Below, piece by piece: positions 43,034-53,287 of a DNA stretch of 64,000 bases. The translations under genes were made by a program, and so were the position numbers. The first letter of the stretch is position 1; each line of letters starts with the position of its first letter. Source of the stretch: Thecaphora thlaspeos (lineage: Eukaryota > Basidiomycota > Ustilaginomycetes > Urocystidales > Glomosporiaceae); the NCBI GenBank assembly GCA_900291925.1, contig UWYS01000003.1, positions 868,001 to 932,000 of the forward strand, in the 5' to 3' direction. The notes beneath the pieces are model-generated. The model had not been told where the DNA came from, ran no database searches, and saw only the letters and a program-made list of their open reading frames with translations.

Positions 43034-44107
43034 ATGTCTCAGCGAGTTGAACAAATTGCCGGCCACCTCGGTGGTGCTTCTCGTAGGTCGTCCCTTTCCC
43101 TTCACCCTACCCTCACCTTTTGACGTTACGTACTTACACCTCGCCTCGCTTTCCCTCTATCTGGCACGCATTTTCAGCTGGTCCGCTCCTCAAGGGCCAA
43201 GTGGCGATTGTGACGGGCTCGGGACAGGGTATCGGCAAGGCGACCGCCGTCCTTTTCGCCGTGCACGGAGCTCACGTCGTCGTCAGTGACCTTGACGCCA
43301 AGAAGTCGAACGACGTCGCACAGGAGATCGCCAACAGCGGAGGAAGCGCCATCTCGGTCGCTGGAAATGTGATGGACAAGGACTACGGAGAGAAGGTCGT
43401 CAAAGCTGCGATCGACAAGTGGGGCAAGGTGAGTCTTTGCGCCCGCGAGGCAGACCAAGACCGTAGGGGCAGGGAGGCTGACATCGTCCTTTGTTCCACC
43501 TTGCCATTTCTCCCTGCTCCAGATCAACATCATTGTCAACAACGCCGGCTTCACCGCCGACAAGATGGCGCACACGACGGACGACGAGACGTTCCAGCTG
43601 ATGCTTGACTGCCACGTCGTCGGGCCCTTCCGCATCATCCGCGCCGCCGCACCCTACATGCGCATCAAGGACGCGAGCAAGCGCGAAAACATGTCGATCA
43701 TCAACATCTCTTCCACCTCGGGAACGCACGGCAACGTGGGACAGGTTAACTACTCGGCCGCCAAGTCGGCCGTGCTCGGCCTGACCAAGACGATGTGCAA
43801 GGAGTGGGGTCCGTTTGGCGTGCGCGTCAACTGCGTGGCGTATGGTTGGATCTCGACAAGACTGACAGCCGCCAAGGAGGCCGGGGAGAGCATCGTCGTC
43901 AACGGCAAGGCCATCGCGCTCGGCATCCCCGGAAGGGGAAACAAGGCGGCAGAGGGTGCGAGCAAGGTGACGGGCACCGAGGACATCCCGCTTGGTCGGC
44001 CTGGTCTTCCCGAGGAGGCTGCATCGGCCGTCCTCTTCTTTGCCAGTCCCCTGTCGTCGTACGTCAGCGGACAGACGCTCGAGGTCACCGGAGGTCGAGG
44101 CATCTAG
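43034..44107 (+). CDS. short-chain dehydrogenase/reductase (FabG-like)
   Basis: Three exons (43034-43082, 43178-43428, 43523-44107; introns 95 and 94 bases, GTAGGT and GTGAGT donors, CAG acceptors) give 294 residues. The Rossmann fold begins LLKGQVAIVTGSGQGIGKAT (TGxxxGIG nucleotide site), with VVSDLD after strand 2 (an Asp there favours NAD(H)). NNAG follows strand 4, SIINISSTSG holds the catalytic Ser, and VNYSAAKSA holds the YxxxK pair. GLPEEAASAVLFFAS and YVSGQTLEVTGG close the fold. Relative to bacterial FabG there is an insertion of about 25 residues before the C-terminal catalytic-loop region (VVNGKAIALGIPGRG...), resembling the 3-oxoacyl-ACP reductase domains linked to peroxisomal multifunctional enzymes. 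The substrate cannot be deduced. No peroxisomal SKL ending (it ends RGI). Confidence 0.92.
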
Positions 44108-46642
44108 CGCGCTGTCGCCATACCTTGACAGTCGTCCGTGTTCGTTTGCCAGCTGTACTGTAGTGGCATCGTGATGCAGAGTCCCGATTGTCCGCGTACT
44201 GTAAGTAGTGTCCATCTCGCAAGTAAGGTGGCAAGGGAGGATGGGTTACATACCATCGAGGTTCTAGCGATGGAAGCACGTGAACCTCCCGTTCCCTTTT
44301 ACCACGACAAAGTGCGAAATGGGAAGAATCTCGAAGAAAAAAGAAAAAAAAGAAAAAGGGGTGGCGTAAGTTATGTGTGTATTGGCATGCGACGCGTGCG
44401 TAGGGCGCGTCGGTCTGGGTGATTGGCTGAGGCACCCGGCCTCATCTCGAGCCCGGCTCAGCCCTGCTCCCATCTTCTCCTCCATCTCTCCCTGTCGTCG
44501 TCGCCCGCAGGGCATCTTTGTTTTTCCGCCCGCCCTCCCTGCTGCTTGTCGCTCATCCCGCGCTCGACCGACACGCCGGTTGTTACGGCGTGCCGGGAGC
44601 CCTTCAGAGCTCAGGTCATGCTGGCCTGCCCGCAATTGATATGTTCCTTCTCTCCCTCTCTCGTGCGTGCCTCGGCCGATCAACGGGACCGCAACACTCC
44701 ACCCAACGCTATAATCTATTCATGTCTTGCGCCTCTCATATGGTTATTGGAGAACATGCTCCAGCAAGGCCTCCCGGAAAGCCGGGTCGATTCGTCTCGT
44801 CACAAGAGTGTGTCGGTATGACATGGTAAAACCCTGCCAACCACCTTACATACCTTGTTCAAGGATAGGGTCGTTGGTCTCTTCGCCCCCGTCTAGAAGG
44901 CCAAAGAAACTCAATAACCTTCGGAAGGTCAGTTTTCCCGCCGTAACTACTACGTTGACCAATCAAGCAAGAAACGAACATGACATGACACCGCCTTGTT
45001 GGAGTCGTGCGAACCTGCAGTCACACCACAGCTTGCCAGCCCGTCTCGGCGCGGACAAGGCTGTCGGACTGGGCTGCTCTGATACGCAGCGGGGTTATGT
45101 AGCTGGTCTGCTTGGCGGATCGGGTCTTCTTGCTAAGACTCGATTCCGTACTCGACGCTTCTTGTGACGTCGAGTTCGGTGCGGAGGGTGGTTCACTCCG
45201 TGCTGAAGGTTTATGGTATATTCAAACTCCTTTTGTCGGCCAGCAAGGCTGACGTCAATGCAAGCACAGAAGAACCCCGGACTATCTTGCAAGAGACGAG
45301 ACACGAGCGGCAGCTTCTCAGGGACGTATGTGTGTACTCCCTTGCTGCTCGCCGACGCAAAGGGGCGGTGGGGTTCACACGGGCCAAAGGGACCCGAACC
45401 ATCCTGACAGCCGGATTCAATCAGCAGGCGACGTCTGTTGCCTTGTCGTGATTAGTCAAGGAAACCAATAATAATGGTCTAGAGGTCGACAGCAGGTGAG
45501 CATGTCACGAGTTGCCCGCTCGATGCCCATGCTCGCACGGGCGGGGCGGGGCGGGGCAGTACAGCACACCGTCGGGCCAAGGGAAGAGCAGACAGGGCCA
45601 AAAGGGATATCGTCCGCCACAGCGTCAAAGGCCAAGCGTTCCTCGGCGGCGTAGAGACAGCATGCTATGCTGCTTCGACCAGAGGCAAGCGTTGGCAACG
45701 ACGGGACGAGAGCACCGCCCCCTTCACCCTCCATCGATGTGGTGGCGCCGCTTGCCGCCGCTTGACCTGCAGTCCGCTCTGGCTGTGCCAGTCCCTTCTT
45801 GGCACCTTGTCGTCACCCTCATCGTCATCGTCGTTGTCGTGTACAGTACTCTGTAATAATGGGCCAAGGCGTTGCGACCCCAGGCTCTCGTCGCGACCAG
45901 CTCCGCCGTGCCACCACCACCGCTAGCCTAGCCTGGGAGCCGGGGAGCAAGTCAAGGCGTCCGGATGCCTTCTTCTTACGTCTGTCTCGCCAACAGACGT
46001 CAAGCGCCGACTTCGACCTGGCTGGTCTCGTCTACCACCTTGGCGTGCCCGGCTCCCTCCCCGGTCCCGATGGTCGGCAAGAGATGAGCGGAGGCGTCGT
46101 GCTGATGTTGCTCAGCACCGCCGCGTTCCCATACGTACATGGCTAGGCGTCGGCCTCTCGCCGCAGCTTGCACGCAGGCAAGAACGCGAATAGCATGCCG
46201 ATACATTACAGTACATAAGCCGACATACATACATATGTATTAGGATGCACTTCTCCGCCTCTAGTCGAAGCGCACCCGCCCTGCACGCCCAAGGTTGAGA
46301 GACGAGGATGGCAAGAACAGGTCGAGGTCGAGACCCCTTTTCGTTAGATATTCCAGGTGACCATGCTGCTTCCTCAACGGAGTCTGGAGTTATCGCACCA
46401 TCGTCGCTCCGAGCCGCTCAGGGGAGGTTGACTCCATCGTCCGACGGACCAGGCCAGAAGTTATAGTGCGCGACCGACGATGTACATAGTGAAGAGAAGC
46501 AACTACGTAAAAGTGACCCGGATCGACAGTTGGTAGCTAGGTTTGATCTGTATTCCAACACATAGGACGTCGCCACCTCGTGATGTGCAGAGCTGTCGCC
46601 TAGATGCAAAGCCAGACTACACCACAGGCCAAGTACTTCTGT

Positions 46643-46707
46643 CAGAGGGTGCAGGGATTGTGACAGAGACCTACGACTTGCCAGAGGGTGCAAGGATCGT
46701 GACAGAG
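46643..46707. repeat. imperfect 26-base direct repeat
   Basis: Two copies (46643-46668, 46682-46707) of a CAGAGGGTGCARGGATYGTG-type unit, followed by ACAGAG in both, 39 bases apart start to start. Confidence 0.8.
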
Positions 46708-47427
46708 GCGTTGCGAGCGAGGGCGTCAGAGGTTCCTTCTGCTCGCCTCCTGTCAGATGGAAACAGCTTGCACATGTACGGCGGGCTTCGGTCGCTATCG
46801 CTCGTCTGAATCTTCTCTCTTGCGCGACCTGCCTAGCCCAACCTGCTTCTTCATCTTGCCTGTCCTCCTCGTTCACACGTACAGTAGTACTGACCCTTCC
46901 TGCTTGCACCAAAGACCAAGGTCAACCATTCTCCCCAGACTGGTCGAACATCCTGAGCGGCCCCACCTTTCGAGCAGTTCTGAGCGAAGCCAAGAGACAG
47001 AGCGTAGCTACCGAAACCTGAATATGAGCGCAGCAGGCGGCAGTGCGGAGCGGAGGGGCGGCGTCATCATGGTGAAGCGCGCGCGGGGGCGGTCGGTGAA
47101 GGCCGGCAGCAGCCGGAGGAGGCGGGCACGCGGGTTCCTCTCCTCGAGTGGAGGAGACTGCCGCGATCTCCTGGCGGCGCGACTTGCGTGGACGGCGTGG
47201 CCCTGGCTGGCACTTACCTCTCCGGCTGGGCTGCGCGCGCGCGCGCCTGCCAGCCTGCTTCGGAGCGGCTGGCCGGTGGCCCCGCGCCCTCCCCGTCCCT
47301 CGTCCCCCTTTATTTATTATTTTTGGGGGGGGGAAGCAGCAGCCAAGCCGGGTGCTGGAGCAGCGCGAGGGAGTGTAAAAGAATAATCCAAAAAGAGAAA
47401 GGAAGAAAGAAAATCAAAAGGGTATAC

Positions 47428-47433
47428 AAGCAA

Positions 47434-47464
<31 letters not shown>
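47428..47464. repeat. (AAGC)n tetramer repeat
   Basis: About eight units of CAAG/AAGC. Confidence 0.9.
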
Positions 47465-47465
<1 letters not shown>

Positions 47466-47614
47466 AGCGCAGGGCAGGTCAAGCACCGGCCAACGTGCAC
47501 CGGGCAAGTCAGGCGAGGCAGGCGGGCTGGCTTAGGATCGAGGTCCAGGAGAGTGAGTGAGCGAGCAAGGCAGGCCAGCTGCGCTGGAAAGCGATACGCT
47601 GTGTCAGTCAGGTG

Positions 47615-47618
47615 CAGC

Positions 47619-47650
<32 letters not shown>

Positions 47651-47656
47651 GCAGCA
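47615..47656. repeat. (CAG)n trinucleotide repeat
   Basis: About a dozen CAG units with one CGG interruption, about 950 bases upstream of the Ras ATG. Confidence 0.9.
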
Positions 47657-48604
47657 CGTCCCTCTTCCGTCATCATCACCAAACCTCCCTCGTCCTTTTC
47701 GCCACCACACCACCATCGCCATCCAGACAACCGTTGCACCACTACCACGGTCGCCGCCACTCAGTGTTCCGCGCCTTCCTGTCCCCCCACCACCGCCGCC
47801 GAGGGATCGCGTCGCTCTGCGATTGCCCTATTTGGAAGTCTGGCTGCCTGGCTGCCCCTCACATCATCGACTTCAACTGCCTCGCCGACTCGACCTAGGT
47901 TCGCCTTGTCACACTTTACTCACCTACCCTCGCTCGTTCGATCGATCCGGCCGGTGACTCTCCCTAACCTACTCCTGTTGCGGCCAGCCCGCTGACAAGC
48001 TCGCCAGGTACAGCTGTCCGTCGGAACACTTCCGTCGTCGTTCCCACGCCCCAGCGTTTCAGCAGTTAGTCAGCGGCCCCCCTTGCCCCACTGCGCTCCG
48101 CTCCACGCCTTGCCTCCTACTTTCCATCACGCCACCGCAGCACCACTTGATCCGACCTGTCCGACACCATCTGGCATCTCTGCGGAGGCGGAAGTGACTC
48201 TTAGCGCAGCGACTATCTCTCTCGGCCCTTTGCCACCGTCCGGAATAGCAGCATCCTTTTCGGACAACGCAACTACATTTCTACACGTCGTCACGTCGCC
48301 TTCTGTGTAGCTCGCCATCGCCCAACAACCTCGGCAGGGAACGAAGCCCGACCGCAGACGACGAGCAACGAGATCTACCAAGACGACCTGTCCCCTCTCT
48401 CGCTCTCCACCTTTCTCTGACCTTACCGCGTTCCGCCCCTGGAGCGATTACGTTTCCTCCTAAGACCCATACCAAATCGTCGCTGGCAGTTTTGCCCCGC
48501 CGGTCCCTGATCGACCTCAACAGTACGCAGCGGACGATCTTTGTCCCCAGGACGAGACAAACCAGCGTCATCTGTACTAGCACTTGCCTGGCCAGACTCT
48601 CACC

Positions 48605-49980
48605 ATGAGCGGGAAGATGATGATCTACAAGGTGGTGGTGCTGGGAGATGGTGGTGTCGGCAAGACGGCTCTGACGATTCAGGTGAGTGACCTATGGCGC
48701 GAAGACAGGTTGTCACTTTTGGGCGGTGGCCCAATGACACGGCACAGCGGCCCCCCTAATCGTCCGCAGACGAAAGGGGCATCTGAGCAGCCGACCTCTT
48801 GGCCATCCTTACGTCCATGCTCTGCCCAGATGGCCGAGAGTGGGGATCGGGTCCGACAAATCGCCGCGACAAAGGCAAAGAGGAGATGTTCGGCCGGGTT
48901 GCAACAGCTTCCGTCCGCCCACCCAGATATGCTGACCTAGCCTCAGACCCTATTTCGCCTTTGCACGCTGCGCTCTCCGCGCATTTCCAGCTCTGTCTGA
49001 ATCACTTTGTTGGTACGTGTACACATCGGTAACTGCTTTTCTGACATGCGCTGCTCAATCTGCTAACCACCCACTTGCCTCCCACGATCGGACTCCTTTG
49101 TTGGACGCTTTTCTGGCGATCAGAGGTGGGTCGCGGTTGCCTGCTGCACGGGTCGCATCCAGACGCTTCCACTTGGTCCGGTCGGTCGGTTCTGACTCTG
49201 TCCTGTGCTTTTCCCCGCTTCTGTTTTCCCCTCGCTCTTACAGACGTACGATCCTACGATCGAGGACTCCTACAGAAAGCAGACTGTCATCGACGACCAG
49301 CCGTGCATGCTCGAGGTGCTCGATACAGCGGGACAAGGTGCGTCAGGGGCTTCCAGGCGCGGAGGCACAAATTGGTGCCGCAAGGGCCACGCTGACGGTC
49401 ATCCCTGCTCCCTTCATCCTGATCCGCTTGCGGACTGAATCCTCAACGGATGCCGTCTGCAGAGGAGTACACGGCTCTGCGTGACCAGTGGATCCGCGAG
49501 GGCGAGGGCTTCCTGCTCGTCTATTCGATCTCGGCAAGAGCGACATTTGAAAGGGTCGAGCGGTTCAGGAGCCAGATCTCGTGAGTTGTCGATCGATGTT
49601 CTGCCCCTCTCAAGAGACTTCTACATAAGGAGACGACCTTGCTAAGGCGCTGTGCTGCCTCTCTTCGCGTTTGTTGCTCCCTGCTCCTCACCCTCTCTCC
49701 GTCGCTTTCTGGCAGGCGGGTCAAGGATCAAGAGCCGCAGACGGTGCCAATTATGCTGGTCGGGAACAAATGCGACAAGGTCAACGAGAGGGAAGTCTCG
49801 AGGGAAGAAGGGCAGATGCTGGCGAATCGGCTGGGCTGCAAGTTCGTCGAGTCGAGCGCAAAGACGTGCGTCAACGTCGAGCGGGCCTACTACACCGTCG
49901 TACGGATGATTCGGGAGCAACGGGAGGGCACAACGAATGCGAAAGAGCGCAAGAAGAAGTCGCGCTGTAACATCCTCTGA
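48605..49980 (+). CDS. Ras-type small GTPase (fungal Ras2/RasB type), with a 2-base microexon
   Basis: Six exons join into 192 residues: 48605-48682, 48991-49012 (22 bases), 49124-49125 (2 bases, AG), 49244-49337, 49463-49580 and 49716-49980. Ras proteins are GTP-switches controlling morphogenesis and cAMP/MAPK signalling at membranes. Motifs: [13 protein letters not shown] (P-loop), [21 protein letters not shown] split over exons 2-4 (effector region), [15 protein letters not shown] (switch II), GNKCDK and ESSAK. Exon 2 ends in phase 1 and exon 4 starts in phase 0, so two bases are required. The AG framed by GATCAG and GTGGGT gives the conserved Glu of VETYDP. The tail [12 protein letters not shown] is polybasic with a CaaX box ending in Leu, predicted to be geranylgeranylated. 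It has no second palmitoylatable Cys. The sequence resembles RasB more than Ras1. Confidence 0.93.
49124..49125 (+). other. 2-nt microexon of the Ras gene
   Basis: The local sequence is GGCGATCAG, AG, GTGGGTCG. Flanking introns would be 111 and 118 bases, normal for this genome. It completes the GAG codon (Glu34) of the invariant effector segment. Confidence 0.7.
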
Positions 49981-51598
49981 GGCCCCGTCGCATGGCGCCG
50001 CAGCCCAAGGGTGGTCGCGACATCGGCCGGACGGACCGCACTGGACCCAGGCTCAGGGCCGAGAGGCGGAGAGACGAGGTCGGTCACTCTGACGACCGCC
50101 GCCGCCGAAGACGCACATTGCAAGGTCAACACACACCAAACGGGCAGGTTCGGGCTGCAACCTGCGGCTCAAAGCCAGGCTTCCTCAGCATGGCGAGAGC
50201 GGCTGCGCTCTTGGCGGGTAGAAAGGCTTGAGCGGCGGCATCGGGAAGCGGACGATCTCCACGCAACGGCACAGGGAAGACAACGGGCTCCGACAAGTCA
50301 GGCAGCGGAACAGAACAAGGAGCCCAACTGTCGTCCGACCGCGGCGGATGTCTAGGAGGTGGACAAGCCGGACAATCGAACCAGTGTTTTCGATCCTCTT
50401 CCCCATCCATCGCTCACGACTGCAAGTGCAAGTGCACGTGCAGGTGCGGGCGGCTGGAGTATCGAGCCTGTTGCAAGCTCTTCGTCACCCGTTCATTTAG
50501 CAGCAAGCGGCCTACCTTCCGCCTCCCAGGAACACTCGATGGTCTCGACTTTTCAAGCACGACAAAGCAATGGACTCTTCGCATCACACCGCCTCGCAAT
50601 CGCAAGCAGCACCACTCAGAGACCTCTCACAATCAAGCAGCCCCCGTCTCTATCGCTCGCCTTCTTCGACAATGCAGCAGCTTCGCCGTTCGCCCGCCCG
50701 TGCTCGCTCATATGCATCCCCCCTCTCGTGCGCAACGATCCCTCCAGACAGCCTCCTCGCTTGGTCTCTCCTTACCCTCCAACCAACATCTCCACATCCC
50801 TCGATACCCCCTTTACCTCCTTCAACTCACCCCCTCCTTTTCCATCTGCCGAACGCGCTGCCCTCTTGCTCGACCTTGTGGATACTCTCTCTCGGACCCC
50901 ATCCATCGCTGCTTCCGTCCTTGGGTCCTTCTGCCCTCTGCCGGCGGACTGCATCTTTGTCCCCTCCCAGGTCCTTTGCCAGGATAGACAAGGCTCGAGC
51001 AGCGACATAGGAGCAACAGCAAAGCAGAAGCCTTTCCCTCTTCCCTCCACCTTTCCTCCTCCCCCCTTCTCCTGCCTGTGTATTTAAAACGTCTCTCTGA
51101 ATCCCCACCAAACTGTTTCCTTCTTTTGTCGCCTCGTGCCAACGCTTTCCGCTCCAGCAGCTTGGACCGTCTGTCTGCGTACTGGGTCTTGCCCGGTGTG
51201 CTGCGCTTGCTCGGACCCAGTTCGAGGCATCTGCAGAGGCTTGCCGGACGTAGTTTGTACGCTGTGGAATGTTCGCACGATGCTGAGCCAACGGAGGCGC
51301 TTCCCTCTCCCGCCGGGGGCGTAAGGCCGAGGAGCGGATCTGGAGCGGATCGGGACGGCGGACTGGACGCCGGGTGCGCCCGATGGCAAAGTGGAGAACG
51401 CAGCGTGGCTGCAGCGGCGCCGGCATCCGGGGCACGGCCGCGTGGAGACCAACACTTTGACTTGACCGCCGCGCTCCTCTCCACCACACCGACTCTCGAT
51501 AGCAACGACCACACCCTTGGCACATTATATCTACACACTGCCCTCACCCCGTTCGTCTTTCCGTCGCACCCTTCCGCCTCGCGTCACTCTTCGACAGG
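49981..51598. other. Ras 3' flank and VTA1 leader
   Basis: A 242-codon frame at 50359-51087 is low-complexity (Ser/Pro/Leu-rich), without motifs, and is probably transcribed leader or chance. No gene supported. Confidence 0.45.
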
Positions 51599-53287
51599 AT
51601 GGACAAATCTATCGACGCTCCGCCGACGGAGCTCAAGCAGCTGCTCCCCTTTGTACAGCGCGCCAATGAGCTTCGCACAGCCGACCGCGTCATCGCCTAC
51701 TGGTGCCTCTACTACGCTGCACAGCTAGGCATACTGGCCAGCGCAAAGCAGAAAGAGTCCAAACTCTTCCTGCTCGACCTCATGGATAACCTCGAGGCGC
51801 TCAAGTCCCAGCTGACCGACAACGACGCCGTCACAAACGACACCGCCAGCGCCGCCTACGTCGAAAACTTTGCACTCAAGGTCTTCGTCGGCGCCGACAA
51901 CGAGGATCGCTCGGGCAAGGCGACGCGCGCCACCGCAAAGAAGTTCCTGGCGGCTAGTCAGTTTGTCGAACTGCTCAAGGTCTTTGGCGAGCTGGACCCA
52001 GACATGCAGGCCAAAGTCAAGTACGCAAAGTGGAAGGCGGCCGACATCGCGAAGGCCTACAAGGAGGGGAGGAAGCCCCAACCGGGACCGGCGGGCGGCG
52101 ACCCCAAGGATGAGGCGGCAGATTTTGAAAACGCCATCGCGAGAGGCCTGGAGAGCAAGCAGGACAAGGACGAGGAAGATGCCTACCTGGCTCGTGAGAT
52201 GGCCAAGCTGACCGCACCTGGCCCGGCTGGCTCAACCGTGCCGCAGGCGATCAGCCCGGCCAGCCCCAGCGAGGTCGACCCTTTCGACGGGCACATGCAT
52301 AGCCGTAAGAGAGCGACATCAAAGGCGAGGATGAGTCTCCACATGGACGGCGCTGGTTCACCCTTGCCCTCTCCGAACTTCAGCAAGCCGCTCCATCCGC
52401 AGCTGCCTTCCCGGAGCGACAGTATCGGCAACCCCGGCGCGACGGAAAGCGTCACGCCACCGCTACATCCCGGATCGGCAGGCAGTGGCGGCGGTGGAAC
52501 GAGCCAGTGGGCCCCGTCGTCCTTTAACGCTGCTCCGGGGGTTCCGACACAGGACCCCAGCTCGCGCGCTTCGTCGACTGGCTTCCCGAGCCTTCCTGTA
52601 CCGCCTCCGTCGAACCCAGCGACGAGTCCAAGCGTGCTCTCCGGCTCGAGACCCCTTCCCGTTCCTCCGCACCGCGATGGCCTGCCAATACCGCCCTCGA
52701 CCTCCAGCCAGCGCGGAGTCGGCTCTGGCGGGCGCAACTCGCCAGCCGGTGTGTCGACGCCGCGGCCCGGCTCGACTAGCGGCCTTCCCTCTGTTCCCGT
52801 CTCTCCCAACTTCACATCAATCACTGCCTCCGGACTGGGCGGCGAATTTGCCAGTGGCGACGGCGGCGCACCTTCGGGCCAGGCGCACGGCTTCGACCTT
52901 TTCCAGCCTTCCTTCCCTGCAACACCGTCGGCTCCTCCCGCTCCCGACGCACCCGAAACGACCACGACGCCGTCCAGGGATTCATCCTCTGCGCCGACCG
53001 TACACTACTTCCTTCCACCGTCAGAATCCCATCCCGCTCATCCCGCTCATCCCGCTCGTCCCGCAGCACCACCAGCTGCGCCCACGGCAGCCGCCTTTGC
53101 ACCACCAGCGCCAGCACCGGCGCCACCTGCTACCAAGGTTCCAGACCTGCTATCTTTCAAACTTTCCACGCGCGTCCAGAAGCTGGCCAAGAGCGCGGCA
53201 AGTGCGGTCGACTTTGACGACCTCGACACGGCCAGGAAGCAGCTGCGTCAGGCTCTGAACATCCTCGAGGGGAGGGTGACGGAGTGA
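51599..53287 (+). CDS. VTA1: Vta1/LIP5-like regulator of Vps4 (ESCRT-III disassembly)
   Basis: A single exon encodes 562 residues. Vta1 stimulates the AAA ATPase Vps4 and helps recycle ESCRT-III during multivesicular-body formation. The N-terminal ~160 residues are the paired MIT-like helical domain: LLPFVQRANELRTADRVIAY, WCLYYAAQLGI, FALKVFVGADNEDRSGKATR, FVELLKVFGELDPDMQAKVK and YAKWKAADIAKAYKEGRKPQ. A long Pro/Ser/Gly-rich linker (about 200-510) includes an HPA repeat near 53030-53065. The C-terminal ~35 residues (LAKSAASAVDFDDLDTARKQ, LRQALNIL) form the Vps4-binding VTA1 domain. It is longer than yeast Vta1 (about 330) only in the linker. The start is supported by immediate alignment of the first helix. 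Confidence 0.93.
   Translation: MDKSIDAPPTELKQLLPFVQRANELRTADRVIAYWCLYYAAQLGILASAKQKESKLFLLDLMDNLEALKSQLTDNDAVTNDTASAAYVENFALKVFVGADNEDRSGKATRATAKKFLAASQFVELLKVFGELDPDMQAKVKYAKWKAADIAKAYKEGRKPQPGPAGGDPKDEAADFENAIARGLESKQDKDEEDAYLAREMAKLTAPGPAGSTVPQAISPASPSEVDPFDGHMHSRKRATSKARMSLHMDGAGSPLPSPNFSKPLHPQLPSRSDSIGNPGATESVTPPLHPGSAGSGGGGTSQWAPSSFNAAPGVPTQDPSSRASSTGFPSLPVPPPSNPATSPSVLSGSRPLPVPPHRDGLPIPPSTSSQRGVGSGGRNSPAGVSTPRPGSTSGLPSVPVSPNFTSITASGLGGEFASGDGGAPSGQAHGFDLFQPSFPATPSAPPAPDAPETTTTPSRDSSSAPTVHYFLPPSESHPAHPAHPARPAAPPAAPTAAAFAPPAPAPAPPATKVPDLLSFKLSTRVQKLAKSAASAVDFDDLDTARKQLRQALNILEGRVTE

Larger units (their letters stand above)
44108..48604. other. 4.5-kb gene-poor stretch before the Ras gene
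   Basis: I recognise no protein here. A plus-strand frame at 45859-46146 (start MGQGVATPGSRRDQ) could encode 95 residues but has no known motif. A 26-base imperfect direct repeat lies at 46643-46668 and 46682-46707. Tetramer and CAG repeats lie at 47428-47464 and 47615-47656. The last ~700 bases are a C/T-rich leader of the Ras gene. Confidence 0.5.

Noticed and set aside
49013..49243. single GT-AC intron as an alternative to the Ras microexon
   Set aside because: It would need a non-canonical acceptor; two GT-AG introns around AG explain the frame with standard sites.
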